In this document: in pieces, positions 27,101-39,100 of the stretch
Layout: each line of letters starts with the position of its first letter
Numbering within the stretch: position 1 is the first letter of the stretch
Source of the DNA: Rhizomicrobium electricum
Lineage (GTDB): Bacteria; Pseudomonadota; Alphaproteobacteria; Micropepsales; Micropepsaceae
DNA: 64,000 nt
Assembly: GCF_011762045.1 (NCBI RefSeq)
Contig: NZ_JAASQS010000003.1
Span: 62,001-126,000 of the forward strand
Direction: 5' to 3'
Translations under genes and position numbers: made by a program
The notes under the pieces: generated by a model
Databases searched by the model: none
Seen by the model: only the letters and a program-made list of their open reading frames with translations
What the model was told of the DNA's origin: nothing

Positions 27101-30100
27101 CGGTGGGCGAAACCGTGTAGTAGTAATTGCCGTTCGCGTAGTCCTGCAGGAGGAAGTTGTCGCGCGCCAGGTCGGCAGACGCAATGCCGTCAAACTTGAT
27201 CGCGGTCACCCAGCCGGAGCCGGATCCTGCGCCGTCCGCATCGATCTGCAGCAGCGTGTTGCCGCTGCCGTCGTCGACCAGCTGCATGTAGCCGTGCGTG
27301 AACGGATTCTCGCCGGTAACGTGGCCGGAGAGGTAGTTGTTGTATGTCCAGGTCAGATCGACGATGTCACCGCCGGAACCGACCGTGAAGTCTGTGATCT
27401 CGGCCGTGCCGTTTTGGCCCGGCACCCACATCAGCCGGTAGTCGTCCTGTCCCGCGCCGCCACTCAGCGTATCGGTGCCGGTGTAATACGCGAGATAATC
27501 GAAATAGTCGTTGCCGGCGCCACCGGACATCGAGTCTGTGCCACTCCAGCCATCGTCATACAGCGTGTCGTTGCCGCTACCGCCCAGAATGGTGTCGTTG
27601 CCGTATTGGCCGTTGAAGTACTGATTTCCTGTCGCAGCACTGCCGTCGAGCAGATCGTTGCCGTCGCCGCCGTAGAGCGAATTGTTGCCGCCGGTGACAA
27701 CCAGCGTGTCGTTGCCGGACTCGCCGTGGACGTAATTGGTACCAGTACCCGCACCAAGGCTGTCGTCGCCACTGCCGCCGTACAGGGTGTCGTTCCCCGT
27801 TCCGCCGATCAGGGTGTCGTTGCCGTCTTCGCCATGCGCGTAATTGTTGGCTCCGTCACCTGTCGCAATGCTGTCGTTGCCCGCACCGCCGTACAGCGTG
27901 TCGGAACCAGCCGATCCGATCAGCGTGTCGTTGCCGTAGCTGCCCCAGGCGTAGTTGTCGCCCTCGCCGACGGAGAGGCTGTCGTCGCCATAGCCGCCAA
28001 TCAGCGTGTCATTGCCGTCGAAGCCATTGATGGTATCGCTATCGCCGGTGCCCACGAGCGAGTCATTGCCCGCGGTTCCGTCGATGAGCTGGCCGGTTCC
28101 GAGCGGCGAGAAAGTGTACCAATAGTTGCCATTCGCGGCATCCTGCACGACCAGTTCGCCCGCGGCGAAATCCGCCGCAGAATGGCCGTCAAATTTGATC
28201 ACGGTCACCCAGCCGGAGCCGGAGCCCGCACCGTCCGCATCGATCTGCAGCGTTGTGTTGCCGCTACCGTCATCGACCAGCTGCATGTAGCCATGCGTGA
28301 ACGGGTTCTCGCCCGTAACATGGCCCGAGAGATAGTTGTTGTAGGTCCACGTCAGGTCGACGACATCGCCGCCAGTGCCGGTCGCGAAATCGGTGATCTC
28401 GGCCGTACCGTTGTTGCCCGGCACCCACATCAACCGGTAGGTGTCCTGGCCCGCGCCGCCGCTCAGCGTGTCGGAACCGGTGAAATACGCGAGGTGATCG
28501 AAGTAGTCGTTGCCGGCGCCGCCGGACATCGAGTCATTGCCGGTCCAGCCATCGTCGTAGAAGGTGTCGTTGCCCGATCCGCCGATCGCGGTATCACTGC
28601 CGTACTGGCCGTTGAAGTACGCGCCGACTGTGCCGACGCTGCCGTCCATCAGATCGTCGCCGTTGCCGCCGTAGAGCGAGTTGTTGCCGCCCGTGACGAC
28701 CAGCGTGTCGTTGCCATCCTCACCAACCAGCTGGGTATTGCCCAAGCCACCGATCAGGCTGTCATTGCCCGACTGGCCGACCAAGTACGCGTAAGTCGTC
28801 GAGGCGCTGGCATCGAGCGTATCGTCGCCGTTGCCGCCATAGAGATGGGCCCAATCACCCAGGGTGTTTGCCGTACTCAGGCTGTCGTTGCCGTCACCGC
28901 CTTCAAAGTAACTGCGCCCTGTGCCGGCCGTGAGGGTATCGTTTCCAGCCCCGCCATACAGTTCGTTGTAATCGCCGTTTCCGGTGACGATGGAATCGTT
29001 GCCCGTATCGCCCCAGATGGTCTCGCGATCGTCGCCGCCGATGATCGTGTCGTTACCTTGCTCGCCATGGAGCTGATTGTTACCGGCTCCACCATCGATC
29101 GAGTCATGGCCGTATCCGCCATAGATGGTATCGTTGCCGTCAAGACCCTGGATCGTGTCGTTGTTGACGGTGCCGTTCAGAACGTTGTTCCCGGCGTCGC
29201 CTGTGATCAGCGAGCCCTCACCGCTAGGCGGGAATGCCGGCGTGAAGTTGGCGGCCGTCAGGCTGGCGGCGCTGACGCCGTCCAGCACCAGGATGGTCTG
29301 CCAAGTGCTGCCCGCACCGGCCATATCGACTTGCAACAGAGCATTGCCGCTGCCGTCGTCGACCACTCGCAGATAGCCTTGGATGAACGGATTGGTTCCC
29401 GAGACATAGCCGGAAACGCGGCTGCTGAGGATCGCCGAGACGTCGATCATGTCCTCGGACGTCGCGAAATCGGTGACGGCGTCCGCCGTCTGCCCGACCG
29501 ACCAATTGAGGACATAGGTGTCCGCGTCGGCCCCGCCGGTGAGCGTGCTGCCCACGTCGGAGGACACGTTGATGAAGCGGTCGGCGCCTGCGCCGCCGTC
29601 CACGGAGTTCGCACCCGTGCCGCCGTCCAGCGTGTCGCTGCCGTCGCCGCCCGTAAGGGTGTCGGCATCGGCGCCGCCGATCAGCGAGTCATTGCCGTCG
29701 CCGGCGTCGAGCACATCTGCGCCCGTGCCGCCGTCCAGCGTGTCGTCGCCCGCACCGCCCACGAGCGTGTCGTTGCCGGCATCACCAGACAAGGAGTCGT
29801 TGCCCGATCCGGAATCGCCTTCCAAACTGTCGTTGCCGGCGCCGCCCGAAAGCGTGTCGTTACCGGCGTTGCCTTCCAACGAGTCGTCGCCGCCGCTGCC
29901 GCCAATGGAGTCGTTGCCGGCGCCGCCGACGATCGTGTCGGCCGACGAGCCGCCCACGAAGCTTTCGCCGCCGTCGCCCAGGACCGTGTCGATCCCGCCA
30001 CCTGCTGGCGAGTAGTTCTGCGTGATGTTGTCGTGCGTGAACGCGGTTGCCGTAGTGCCTTCGATCCGCAGGACGGATTGCCAGCCATATTCGCTGCCGG

Positions 30101-33100
30101 CAGCGCCGTCACGGTCGACCTGCAGCAGCACATCGCTGCCGTCCTGCACAAATTGCAGGTAGCCGTCCGAGAACGGATTGGCGCCGGACGCCAGCCCTTG
30201 CAGGGCCGGAAGCAATTTGACCAAGTCGATCTTGTCGCCGCCCGATCCGGTCGTGAAGTCGGTAATGATGTCAGGCAGAGTGGGAGCGCCGGCACCGATC
30301 TGATAGGTGTCCGCGCCGGCTCCGCCGGTGTACACGTTGCCGCCATCGGCGGTCAGGGTTGTCGCGACCCAGGCCAGCAGATTCTCCGCATAGCCCTTCA
30401 TGTTGCCGGACACGGAACCGAGGCTGCCGTTTTGTGACAGATAATAGTCGAGCGGAATCGACGAATAGATCACGGTACCCGCACCATAGTGGTACGCGAA
30501 CGTGACGACTTGCGCAGCGTTGCCGGTGGTCAGAATGATCTCTGCGCCAGCAGGCAGCGAACCGGCCTCGACATAACCGTGATAGGAGCTGCTACCGCCA
30601 TCAAGGCTGCTATCGGTGAATGTGCCGCCGATGCCCACAGCCACTGGACCGCTGTCATTGACGAATTCAATGTTGTCTCCACCCGACCGGACATACGTCG
30701 CGCTTTGTCCAGGAAGCAGGCTGGTGCCGCTGTATCCGACCCCGCGATCATGGATGACGAGAACGCCGCCGCTCGCGATGAAGGCATCGATCTGCGACAT
30801 GTCGTTGGTGAACTCGGACCCAAACGACCCATTATTCGAGTTGGTCGCAAACAGAATGCCGATGGTCGAAAGCTCGGTCGTGTTCGGATCGTCGATCGGA
30901 ACGGCCGTGAAACCGGCACTTGTGATAGCAGACACCAGATACGATGCGGCAGTGCCGTTGGAAATCTCGTAATACCCGACTTGGGTGTTGCCCGCACCGC
31001 CGCCGACGAACGAGAACAGATCGTTGCCGTCGCCACCAGAGATGACGTTCGTGCCGGATCCGCCTGCAAGCGTGTCGTCGCCCGCGCCGCCGATCAGCGT
31101 ATCATTGCCGATACCACCATCGATCGAGCTGTTGCCCGATGCATCGCTACTATCGATGGAATCGTCGCCCAGGCCGCCCGACAGGGTGTCATCCGCCGCG
31201 CCGACACCCGCAACGAGGGTGTCGCTTCCGTCGCCGCCGCTCAGACTGTCGGATCCGGCGCCGCTGGCGCCTTCCAAGCTGTCGTTGCCGGCTCCGCCGT
31301 CCAGCGTGTCGGAGCCATCGCTGCCTTCGATGGTGTCATCGCCAGCGCCACCGGCCAGCAAGTCACTGCCGGCATCGCCGTTGATCGCATCATTGCCAGC
31401 GCCGCCAAGGATCGTGTCGTTCCCGTCACCACCCGAGAGTGTGTCGTTGCCGGCATCTCCCGAGATGGAATCGCTGCCGCCGATGCCACTGATGGTATCG
31501 TTGCCGGCGCCGCCGAAGATCGTGTCGGCGCCAGAGCCGCCAACGATGGTATCGTCGAGCGGCGTACCGGTGTGATACACGCCGCCGTCGCCGAGGGTGA
31601 TGTTCTCCGCAACCGGATGCGGATTGAATCCCGGCATGTTGTCCGACGTGACCGCTTCGGACGTGGTGTTTTGCAGAATCAGGATTGTCTGCCAGTCGTA
31701 TCCCGTCCCGGCTCCATCGCGGTCAATCTGAAGTAGAACGTCAGTGCCGCTCTGCGTGAGTTGCAGATATCCCGTCATGAACGGATCAGAGCCGCTCGGC
31801 ATGCCGTAGCTGCTCGTCAGTACGCCTGCCACACCCGAAAGGTCGATGATGTCGCCGCCGGCTCCAGCGGCAAAATCGGTGACCGTGTCAAACGCGCCGG
31901 AACTGACAGCCGCGTTCAGACGATATGTGTCGACGCCCTCGCCGCCCGTAAGCGTGTTGTGCCCGCTCGAATTGTAGGAAACGTCGTTGAATTGATCGTC
32001 GCCGGCGCCGCCAAACAGCGCGTTGCTACCATACTGCGCAAACAGGGTATCGCTGCCTTCGTCGCCATACAGGGTGTTGGCACCGTTGTAGGTGCTTAAG
32101 GAATCCGCCCCGGCGCCGCCGTGAACGAGTACGGACCCGTAGCTCGCGTAAATCGTATCGTTACCTTCACCGCCCGACAGGGTATTGCTGTAATAGCCGG
32201 ATTGGTTGATGGAATCGTCGCCCGCGCCACCGTCGAGAACCGCGCCAGAGCTGTACCAGTTGGAATGGTAGATGGTGTCGTTGCCGTCACCGCCAGCGAT
32301 CGAGTCGCTATTGTAATAGCCATACGAATAGATCGAGTCGTTGCCCAATCCGCCGTCGATTGTGTCCTGGCCATAGTTGGACTGAATGGTATCGGCGCCG
32401 TCGCCGCCAGATATCGACGTATGGCTGTAGTAGCCATAGATGGAGTCGTTGCCGGCATCGCCGCTCACCGTTCCGCTGCCGTTGTAGACATAGACGGAGT
32501 CATCACCGTCGCCGCCGGAGATGGAATCCGTCCCGCCGGACGTGGTAAGGCTGTCGTTGCCGCCAGCGCCGATCAGCGTGTCGCTGCCGCCATTGCCCAA
32601 AAGCGTGTCGGCACTGTCGCTGCCGGAGATCGCGTCGGCATAGCTCGAACCGATCACGCTCGCGAAGTTGACAAGACTGTCGTGTCCGCCCGAGGCATCC
32701 GTCGCCGAGCCCGAAGCGAGGTCGACCGTCGCTCCGCCCGTGTCGCTCGCGAAGGTCAGCACATTGGTGCCATTGCCGCCATCGAGCGAGTCGCTGCCTG
32801 CGCCGCCCGAGATCGTGTCATTGCCGTCCTGGCCGAGCACCGTGTCGTTGCCGACGCCGCCCTGAAGCGAGTCATCGCCCGCGCCACCGACGATGGTGTC
32901 GTCACCGCCGATTCCGGCGATGGTGTCGTTGCCGAGGCCGCCCACAATGGTGTCGGCGCCAGCCGTACCGGTGTGGTTCTCGCCGCCATCGCCGAGCGTA
33001 GTGCTCTCACCCGCAAAGGTGAGGGCAAAGGCCGGCGACAGATTATCGGACGTCACCGCATCGACGGTCACATTCTGCAGCCGCAGGACCGTCTGCATGT

Positions 33101-36100
33101 TGTAGGAGCTGCCGCCGCCGTCGCGATCGAGTTGCAGCAGAACATCCGTGCCGCTCTGCACGAATTGCAGATAGCCGAGTTCGAACGGGTTGGCGCCGGA
33201 AGCCATTCCATAGCTGCCGACCAGCGTGCTCACCAGCGCGTCCAGGCCAATGATGTCCCCGCCGGTTCCAGCGGCAAAATCGGTAATCGTATCGACCGAG
33301 CCGGGGTTGGCATTCAGCTGGTAGGTATCGACATCCGTACCGCCCGTCAGCGTGTTGGTGCCGCTGTAGGAGACGTTCTGGAACAGGTCGTTGCCCGCTC
33401 CGGCATCGACCGTGTTGTTCGAGGTGTTCAGCGCGACCGTGTCGTTGCCTTCGCCACCCAAGAACACATTGTTCGAACTCGTGGCCTGGAGGCTGTCGTC
33501 GCCCGCGCCGCCATCGAGCGTATTGGAGCCGTAGTTGGTCGACAGTACGTCGTTGCCGTCACCACCAATGAGGCTGCTGGTGTTGTAGGAGGTCTGCGTG
33601 ATGGTGTCGTTGCCGGCACCGCCGTCGATCGTGGCATTGGACCAATAGTCGACGTGCGAGATGGAATCGTCACCGTCGCCACCGGCAATCGCCACGAGGT
33701 AGCCGTTGCCGCTCGTGGTGATCGTATCGTTTCCGGCGCCGCCATCGAGGGTAGCGTTGTTGTAACTCGCCATCAGCGAGTCATTGCCTTCACCACCGTA
33801 AACGGCGCCGCTTCCGTAAGACAGATTCAGGGTGTCGTCGCCCGCTCCGCCGACCAGAGTCGACGTCGCGCTGTAAGAATAGATAGAGTCGTTGTCGTCT
33901 CCACCATCAGCGTAGTTGGTGCCGTTGCTGAGATTGATGGAATCGTTACCCGCGTCTCCGAACAGCGTGCTTGCGCTGTAATTCGTCTGCAGCGTATCCG
34001 CGCCGGCGCCGCCATGAATTGTGTTGTTGCCGTAGTTATCGGTTTGGACGACATCATCGCCATCGCCGCCGTCGATGCTCACATGGCCTGACGAATTTTG
34101 GCTGTAGATCGAATCGTTTCCAGCATCGCCGCTGAGCGTGGCGGTGCTGTCGACGCTGTACATGTAGTTGTAGATGGTATCGTTGTCGGCGCCACCGCTG
34201 AGAATGCTGTGGCCGTAGGTACCGTTGTACAGCGAATCGTTTCCTGCTCCGCCGTCGAGCGTTTCGCTGTACATGCCGTTAGCGCTCAGGCTGTCGTTGC
34301 CTTCACCGCCTTGCACCGAGCCATTGCCCGAGCCACCGAGCGTGTCGTCGCCGTCGCCGCCATCCAGTGTGCTGGCGTCGTCGCCATACAGGCTGTCGTT
34401 GCCCGCGCCGCCCGACAGCGAACTGCTACCCGAGCCCGAGATGTCGTCATTGCCATCGCCGCCGGTAATAGTGTCGTTGCCGCCGTTGCCATAGAGGTAG
34501 TCGTCGCCAGAGCTGCCGGCGATCAGGTCGTCGTGTTGCGATCCGTAGACCTGGTTGATGTTGACGAGCGTGTCCGTTCCGCCCCAACCGTCCGTCGCAG
34601 AGCCCGCGCCCAGATCGACCGTGACGCCGTTCGGATCGTCATTGTAATTCGCCGCATTGCGTTCATCGGCCCCGCTGCCACCATCGAGCAGATCGTTGCC
34701 GGCTCCGCCGGTCAACGCGTCATCGCCGGCACCACCAAGGAGAGTATCGTTACCCGCGCCGCCAACGAGCATATTGCTCGCGTCGCTTCCGGAAATCGAG
34801 TCGTCATATGCGCTGCCGATGACACCCTGGATATGCAGCCACTGCTGCACGTCGCCCACTCCGTCGTCCGCCGTTCCCGCCGCGAGATCGACGATAAGCG
34901 CGCCAGGCGCACTACTGGCGTCGACGAGGTTTTGCCAGTCGTCGGTGCCGTCAATCGTGTCATTGCCGGTGCTGGCGACGAAGCGGTCGCCGCCAATGCC
35001 GCCAACCAGCGAATTGTCCGCGGCGTCGCCCCGGATCGTGTCGTTGTAATTGCTGCCGACCACGTTTTCGATGTTCCGCAGCGTATCCCACACGCCGTAG
35101 CCGTCGGCCGCGGTACCCATGACGAGATCAACATTTACGCCGTTCGGGTCGTTGTCGTAACGCACCGTGTCGACGCCAGCGCCGCCGTCGATCGAGTCGT
35201 TCCCTGCGTTGCCCATGAAGGACTCGTCGCCGCTGCCGCCCAGAAGCGTATCGTTCCAGCTGGAGCCGCTGACGCCGTCGATGCCTGCGAGCGCATCGGT
35301 ATTGCCGAAACCATCGGTCGCCGAACCGCCGGCCAGATCCACCATGACCGCATTCGGATCGTTGTTGTACAATACGACGGTCGTTCCACTGCCGCCGATG
35401 AACGAGTCGTTGCCGGCACCGCCTTCGAGCTTGCTGAAGCCATCGCCGCCGACCAACGTGTCGTCAAATCCCGTGCCACGAACCGACGAAATGGCGATGA
35501 GCGAATCCGTGCCGCCCGAGCCATCGGTGGCCGACCCGGCACCGAGGTCCACGTAAACCGCACTGGCATCAAAGCGATAATCGGCCGTAGCGTCGCCATC
35601 CGTACCATCAAGCGTGTCGTTGCCTGCGCCGCCGATGAGCGTGTCGTATCCGCCATTTCCGACGATCAAATCGTCGCCGGCATTCCCCGACAAAAGATTA
35701 TCGTATTCGGTGCCGGTGATCGTGTCGTTGCCGGATCCACCGGTGACGGTGGCCATGCCGGAGATCGTATCGGCGCCATCCGCGCCCTTGTCGACGGTTC
35801 CGGTCTCGAGATTGATGGTCAGCGCCGTCGAAAGCGCGCTGTAATCGAGTTCGCCGTTGCCATAGTTGTCCGTCAGCTGGTCATTACCGGTGCTGCCGAT
35901 GAACTGATTGTGGTTTCCGGTGATCACGACGGTATCGTTGCCGGCGCCGCCGTCGACGATGTAGTTGCCGTAACTGCCGTACAGCGAGTCGTTCCCGTCG
36001 CCGGCGGACATGACAAACGGCTTATCGCCGTAGGCATAGTACGCCTGCAGAGTGTCGTCGTGCGCCGAGCCGATGACGCCTTCGACGTTCGAAATCTGGT

Positions 36101-39100
36101 TCCAACTGTCGTCAAAGCTGGCCGAACCATTGCCGGAGTTAACATCGAAATAGATGGCGTAATCGGAGCCGCTGTAGTCGACCGTGTCGTTTCCGGCCCC
36201 GCCATCCATGGTGCTGCCGCCCGACAGAATGTCGTCGCCCGCACTGCCGCCGAGATATCCGCCGTTGCCGATCAGCGTGTCGTTGCCCCGACCGCCAACC
36301 ACGCCTTCGGCGCTCGTAAACTCGGCATGCCCCGTGCCGTTCAATGTCGCCGCGCCGGAGGTGAGATCTGCGTAAACCGGTCCGGTAACGTCTTCGAAGC
36401 TGACCGTATCCTCGCCGCTGCCGCCGTCGAACGTGTCGTTGCCGCCGCCGCTACGCAGATAGTCCGAACCATCGCTGCCCGTGATGGAATCGTCGAACGC
36501 ACTTCCGATCACGCCGTTGATGCCGACCAAGCTGTCCGTTCCGCCGTCGCCGTCGGAGGCGACGCCGGTGGACAGATCCACCGTCACAGCGCCGGAAGCA
36601 TCGTGGTAGTCCGCAAACGTCGCGTTGCCCGAGACGGAGCCGTCACCCATCGCGAACATACCGACATCAGCATCGCCACCGCCGCCGGGGCCAACCAGCG
36701 TGTCGTCGCCCAAGCCGCCATGAAGCACTGTGCCGTTACGGTTGGCCACGATGGAATCGTTACCCGCGCCGCCGTCGATGAGCGAGGTATCCCAGTTGCC
36801 CGTCAGCGTATCGTCGAACGCCGACCCAATAATGCCGTACACACCCGCCAGCGTGTCGGTCGCCCCCGATCCGTCGGTCGCGTTGCCGGCATATGCATCG
36901 ACTTGAACAGCGGCAGCCTCACCGCTGTAATCGATAATGCCGCCGCCCAGCTCGTCGCTGCCTTCTCCGCCAACCACACTATTTTCGCCACCGCCGCCGT
37001 ATACGGTATCGTTGCCCTCGCCGCCCAAAAGCAGCGAGTGATTCTGATACGCCACGATAGAATCGTCGCCTGAGCCGCCGTCGAGTGTGCTTTCCGAGAA
37101 CGATCCGTCGATGGTGTCGTTGCCATCGCCGCCCAAGACGGAGTTGCCAGTCACCAGCGCGGATGCGGTGATGGAATCGTCGCCCGCACCGCCGTCAATG
37201 GTGGAATTGTTCGTGTTGGCATAGATCGTATCGTTGCCATCGCCACCCATAAGTACCTCCGTTCCGGTTCCCCAGACGTTGATCAAGTCGGCGCCTACGC
37301 CGCCATCAATGGTACTCTGACCGTAATTGCCGCCGACGCTGTCGTTGCCGTCGCCCGCGGAAATGCTTTCGTCGCTGCTCATGCTCCAGTTGGAGATGGA
37401 ATCGTCGCCCGCTCCGGCATCGATCAGATTGCCGTTCGTGCCGATCTGAAGCGTGTCGTTGCCATCGCCAAGGTTGATCGTGTTGTCGCCAGAAAGGTAG
37501 CCGCCTGCACTGACGGAATCGTCGCCCGAACCCATCTCCAAGCTGGAGTGGTCGATCGGTCCAACGAAGGTGTCGTTGCCTTCACCGCCCGAAATCGTAT
37601 CGGCGCTCGCATTGCCCCAGGAATTGATCTGGTCGTTGCCCGCACCGCCGTCGATGGCCGCATGTACGCCGCCGCCCGTCATGGTGATCGTGTCGTTGCC
37701 GTCGCCACCGAAGATGGAATTCGCGCCGCCGCCCGACTGGATAATGTCGCCGCCGGAACCACCGATGATCGTGTTGTCACCCCAGCCGCCGTCCAGCGAA
37801 TTGTTTCCGGTGCTGTGGGACGCATCGATAAGATCGTTACCGTTCTGTCCCCAGAGCGTATCGTTGTCGGCGCTGTCGCCGGTGATCAATGTGTCGTCGC
37901 CTTCGTCGCCGACCAGACTGTCGGCTCCCGCGCCACTGGCGCCTTCGATACTGTCGTTACCCCAGCCGCCGAAGATCGTGTCGCTTCCCGCGCCGCCTTC
38001 CAGCGTGTCGTTGCCGTTGTCGCCAGAAATGGAATCGTTTCCGTCGCTACCGCTGATGCAATCGTTCCCGTCATTGCCCCACACGGTGTCAGCGCCATTG
38101 CCGCCCGCGATCGTGTCGCTGCGGGTTGTGCCGGAATAGTTCACACCGCCGTCCGCAAGGGTCGTGTCCACGCCCAGCGGTTCGGCATGCGGATCAACCG
38201 CCTGCACGAAATTGGCGCTCGTGATCGCGGACTGATCGACGTTCAGCAGATGCAGAACATCGCTGTAGAATTCGGGACCACCCGTACCAGGATGCAGCAT
38301 TTGCAGCACGGCATCGCTGCCGACTTGCACAAACCGCAAATAGCCCGCGACGAAGGGATCGACGCCCGCCGCCATTCCCGTTTCTTCGAGTTCGCCCAGC
38401 ATCGGCGAAAGATCAATGCGGTCGCCGCCGCTTCCAGTCTGGAAGTCGGTGATGGTGGACCATCCGCCCCACATGGTGGGCGCTTGGAGCGGGTTCAGCT
38501 GATAGGTGTCGACGCCTTCGCCGCCGGTCAGCGTGTTGTTGAAGCCGCCGGAATGGTACGCGACGTTCTGGAACAAATCATCGCCCGCGCCCGCATCGAT
38601 CGAGCTGTCACTAACACGCATATCAATCGTGTCGTTACCAGCGCCACCTGTGACGGTTGCCCAATTCGTGCCGTCAAACGCGATGGAATCGTCGCCTGCA
38701 CCCGCATCGATGTTCACGTGACTGGTATGAAGCGCTTGAAGCGTGTCGGAGCCATCGCCGCCCGCGAGGGACGAGTTCCAGAAATAGCCGTCCGCAGACA
38801 GAGAATCGTTACCGGCGCCGCCGACCAACGTATCCGCGTTGCCGTTGCCGATGAGCGTGTTGTCTCCGTCATCCCCGGTGATCGAGTCGTTCCAGCGGGT
38901 GCCGACGACCTTTTCAAACCCGGAAAGCGTCTGGTGATTTCCCATCCCGTCCGTGGCTTGTCCGGTCGACAGATCGATGATCACGCCGCTGTTGAAGCGA
39001 TCGAAGGTGACCTCGTCCGTTCCTGCACCGCCATCGAGCGAGCCATTGCCCGAATTGGCTGCGAGCGTGTCATCGCCAGCGCCGCCAACGAGCGTGTCGT

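Larger units (their letters stand above)
21080..33310 (-). repeat. Array of ITDF..NPF..GYLQ target-like modules (13 of 17) in the giant
   Basis: Modules of about 80-90 residues are spaced 0.7-1.5 kb apart. ITDF starts lie near 33,300, 31,890, 30,260, 29,480, 28,410, 27,410, 26,410, 25,560, 24,710, 23,720, 23,040, 22,200 and 21,380. Four more lie at 42,940, 42,330, 41,410 and 38,470. The consensus is xITDFxxGxGGDx(I/L)DL, then a NPFxxGYLQLV strand, then LLQ(I/V)DxDG, then WQTVLxLxxV and a short NFxPxxSPxGxG tail. This resembles the VCA0849-class type I secretion C-terminal target domain, but here it is internal and repeated. Confidence 0.75.

Noticed and set aside
19299..30437. 3,712-codon open frame on the plus strand, antisense to the giant
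   Set aside because: It is read opposite the RTX repeats; their Gly/Ala/Asp codon bias removes stops from this antisense frame. The translation is low-complexity V-A-A-I-x-R-V-V-A-type sequence without domains or a ribosome site.
30345..30990. Frameshifted or foreign gene fragment in the giant
   Set aside because: The segment is in frame on both sides and gives a coherent alpha/beta domain, so it is a domain insertion rather than damage.
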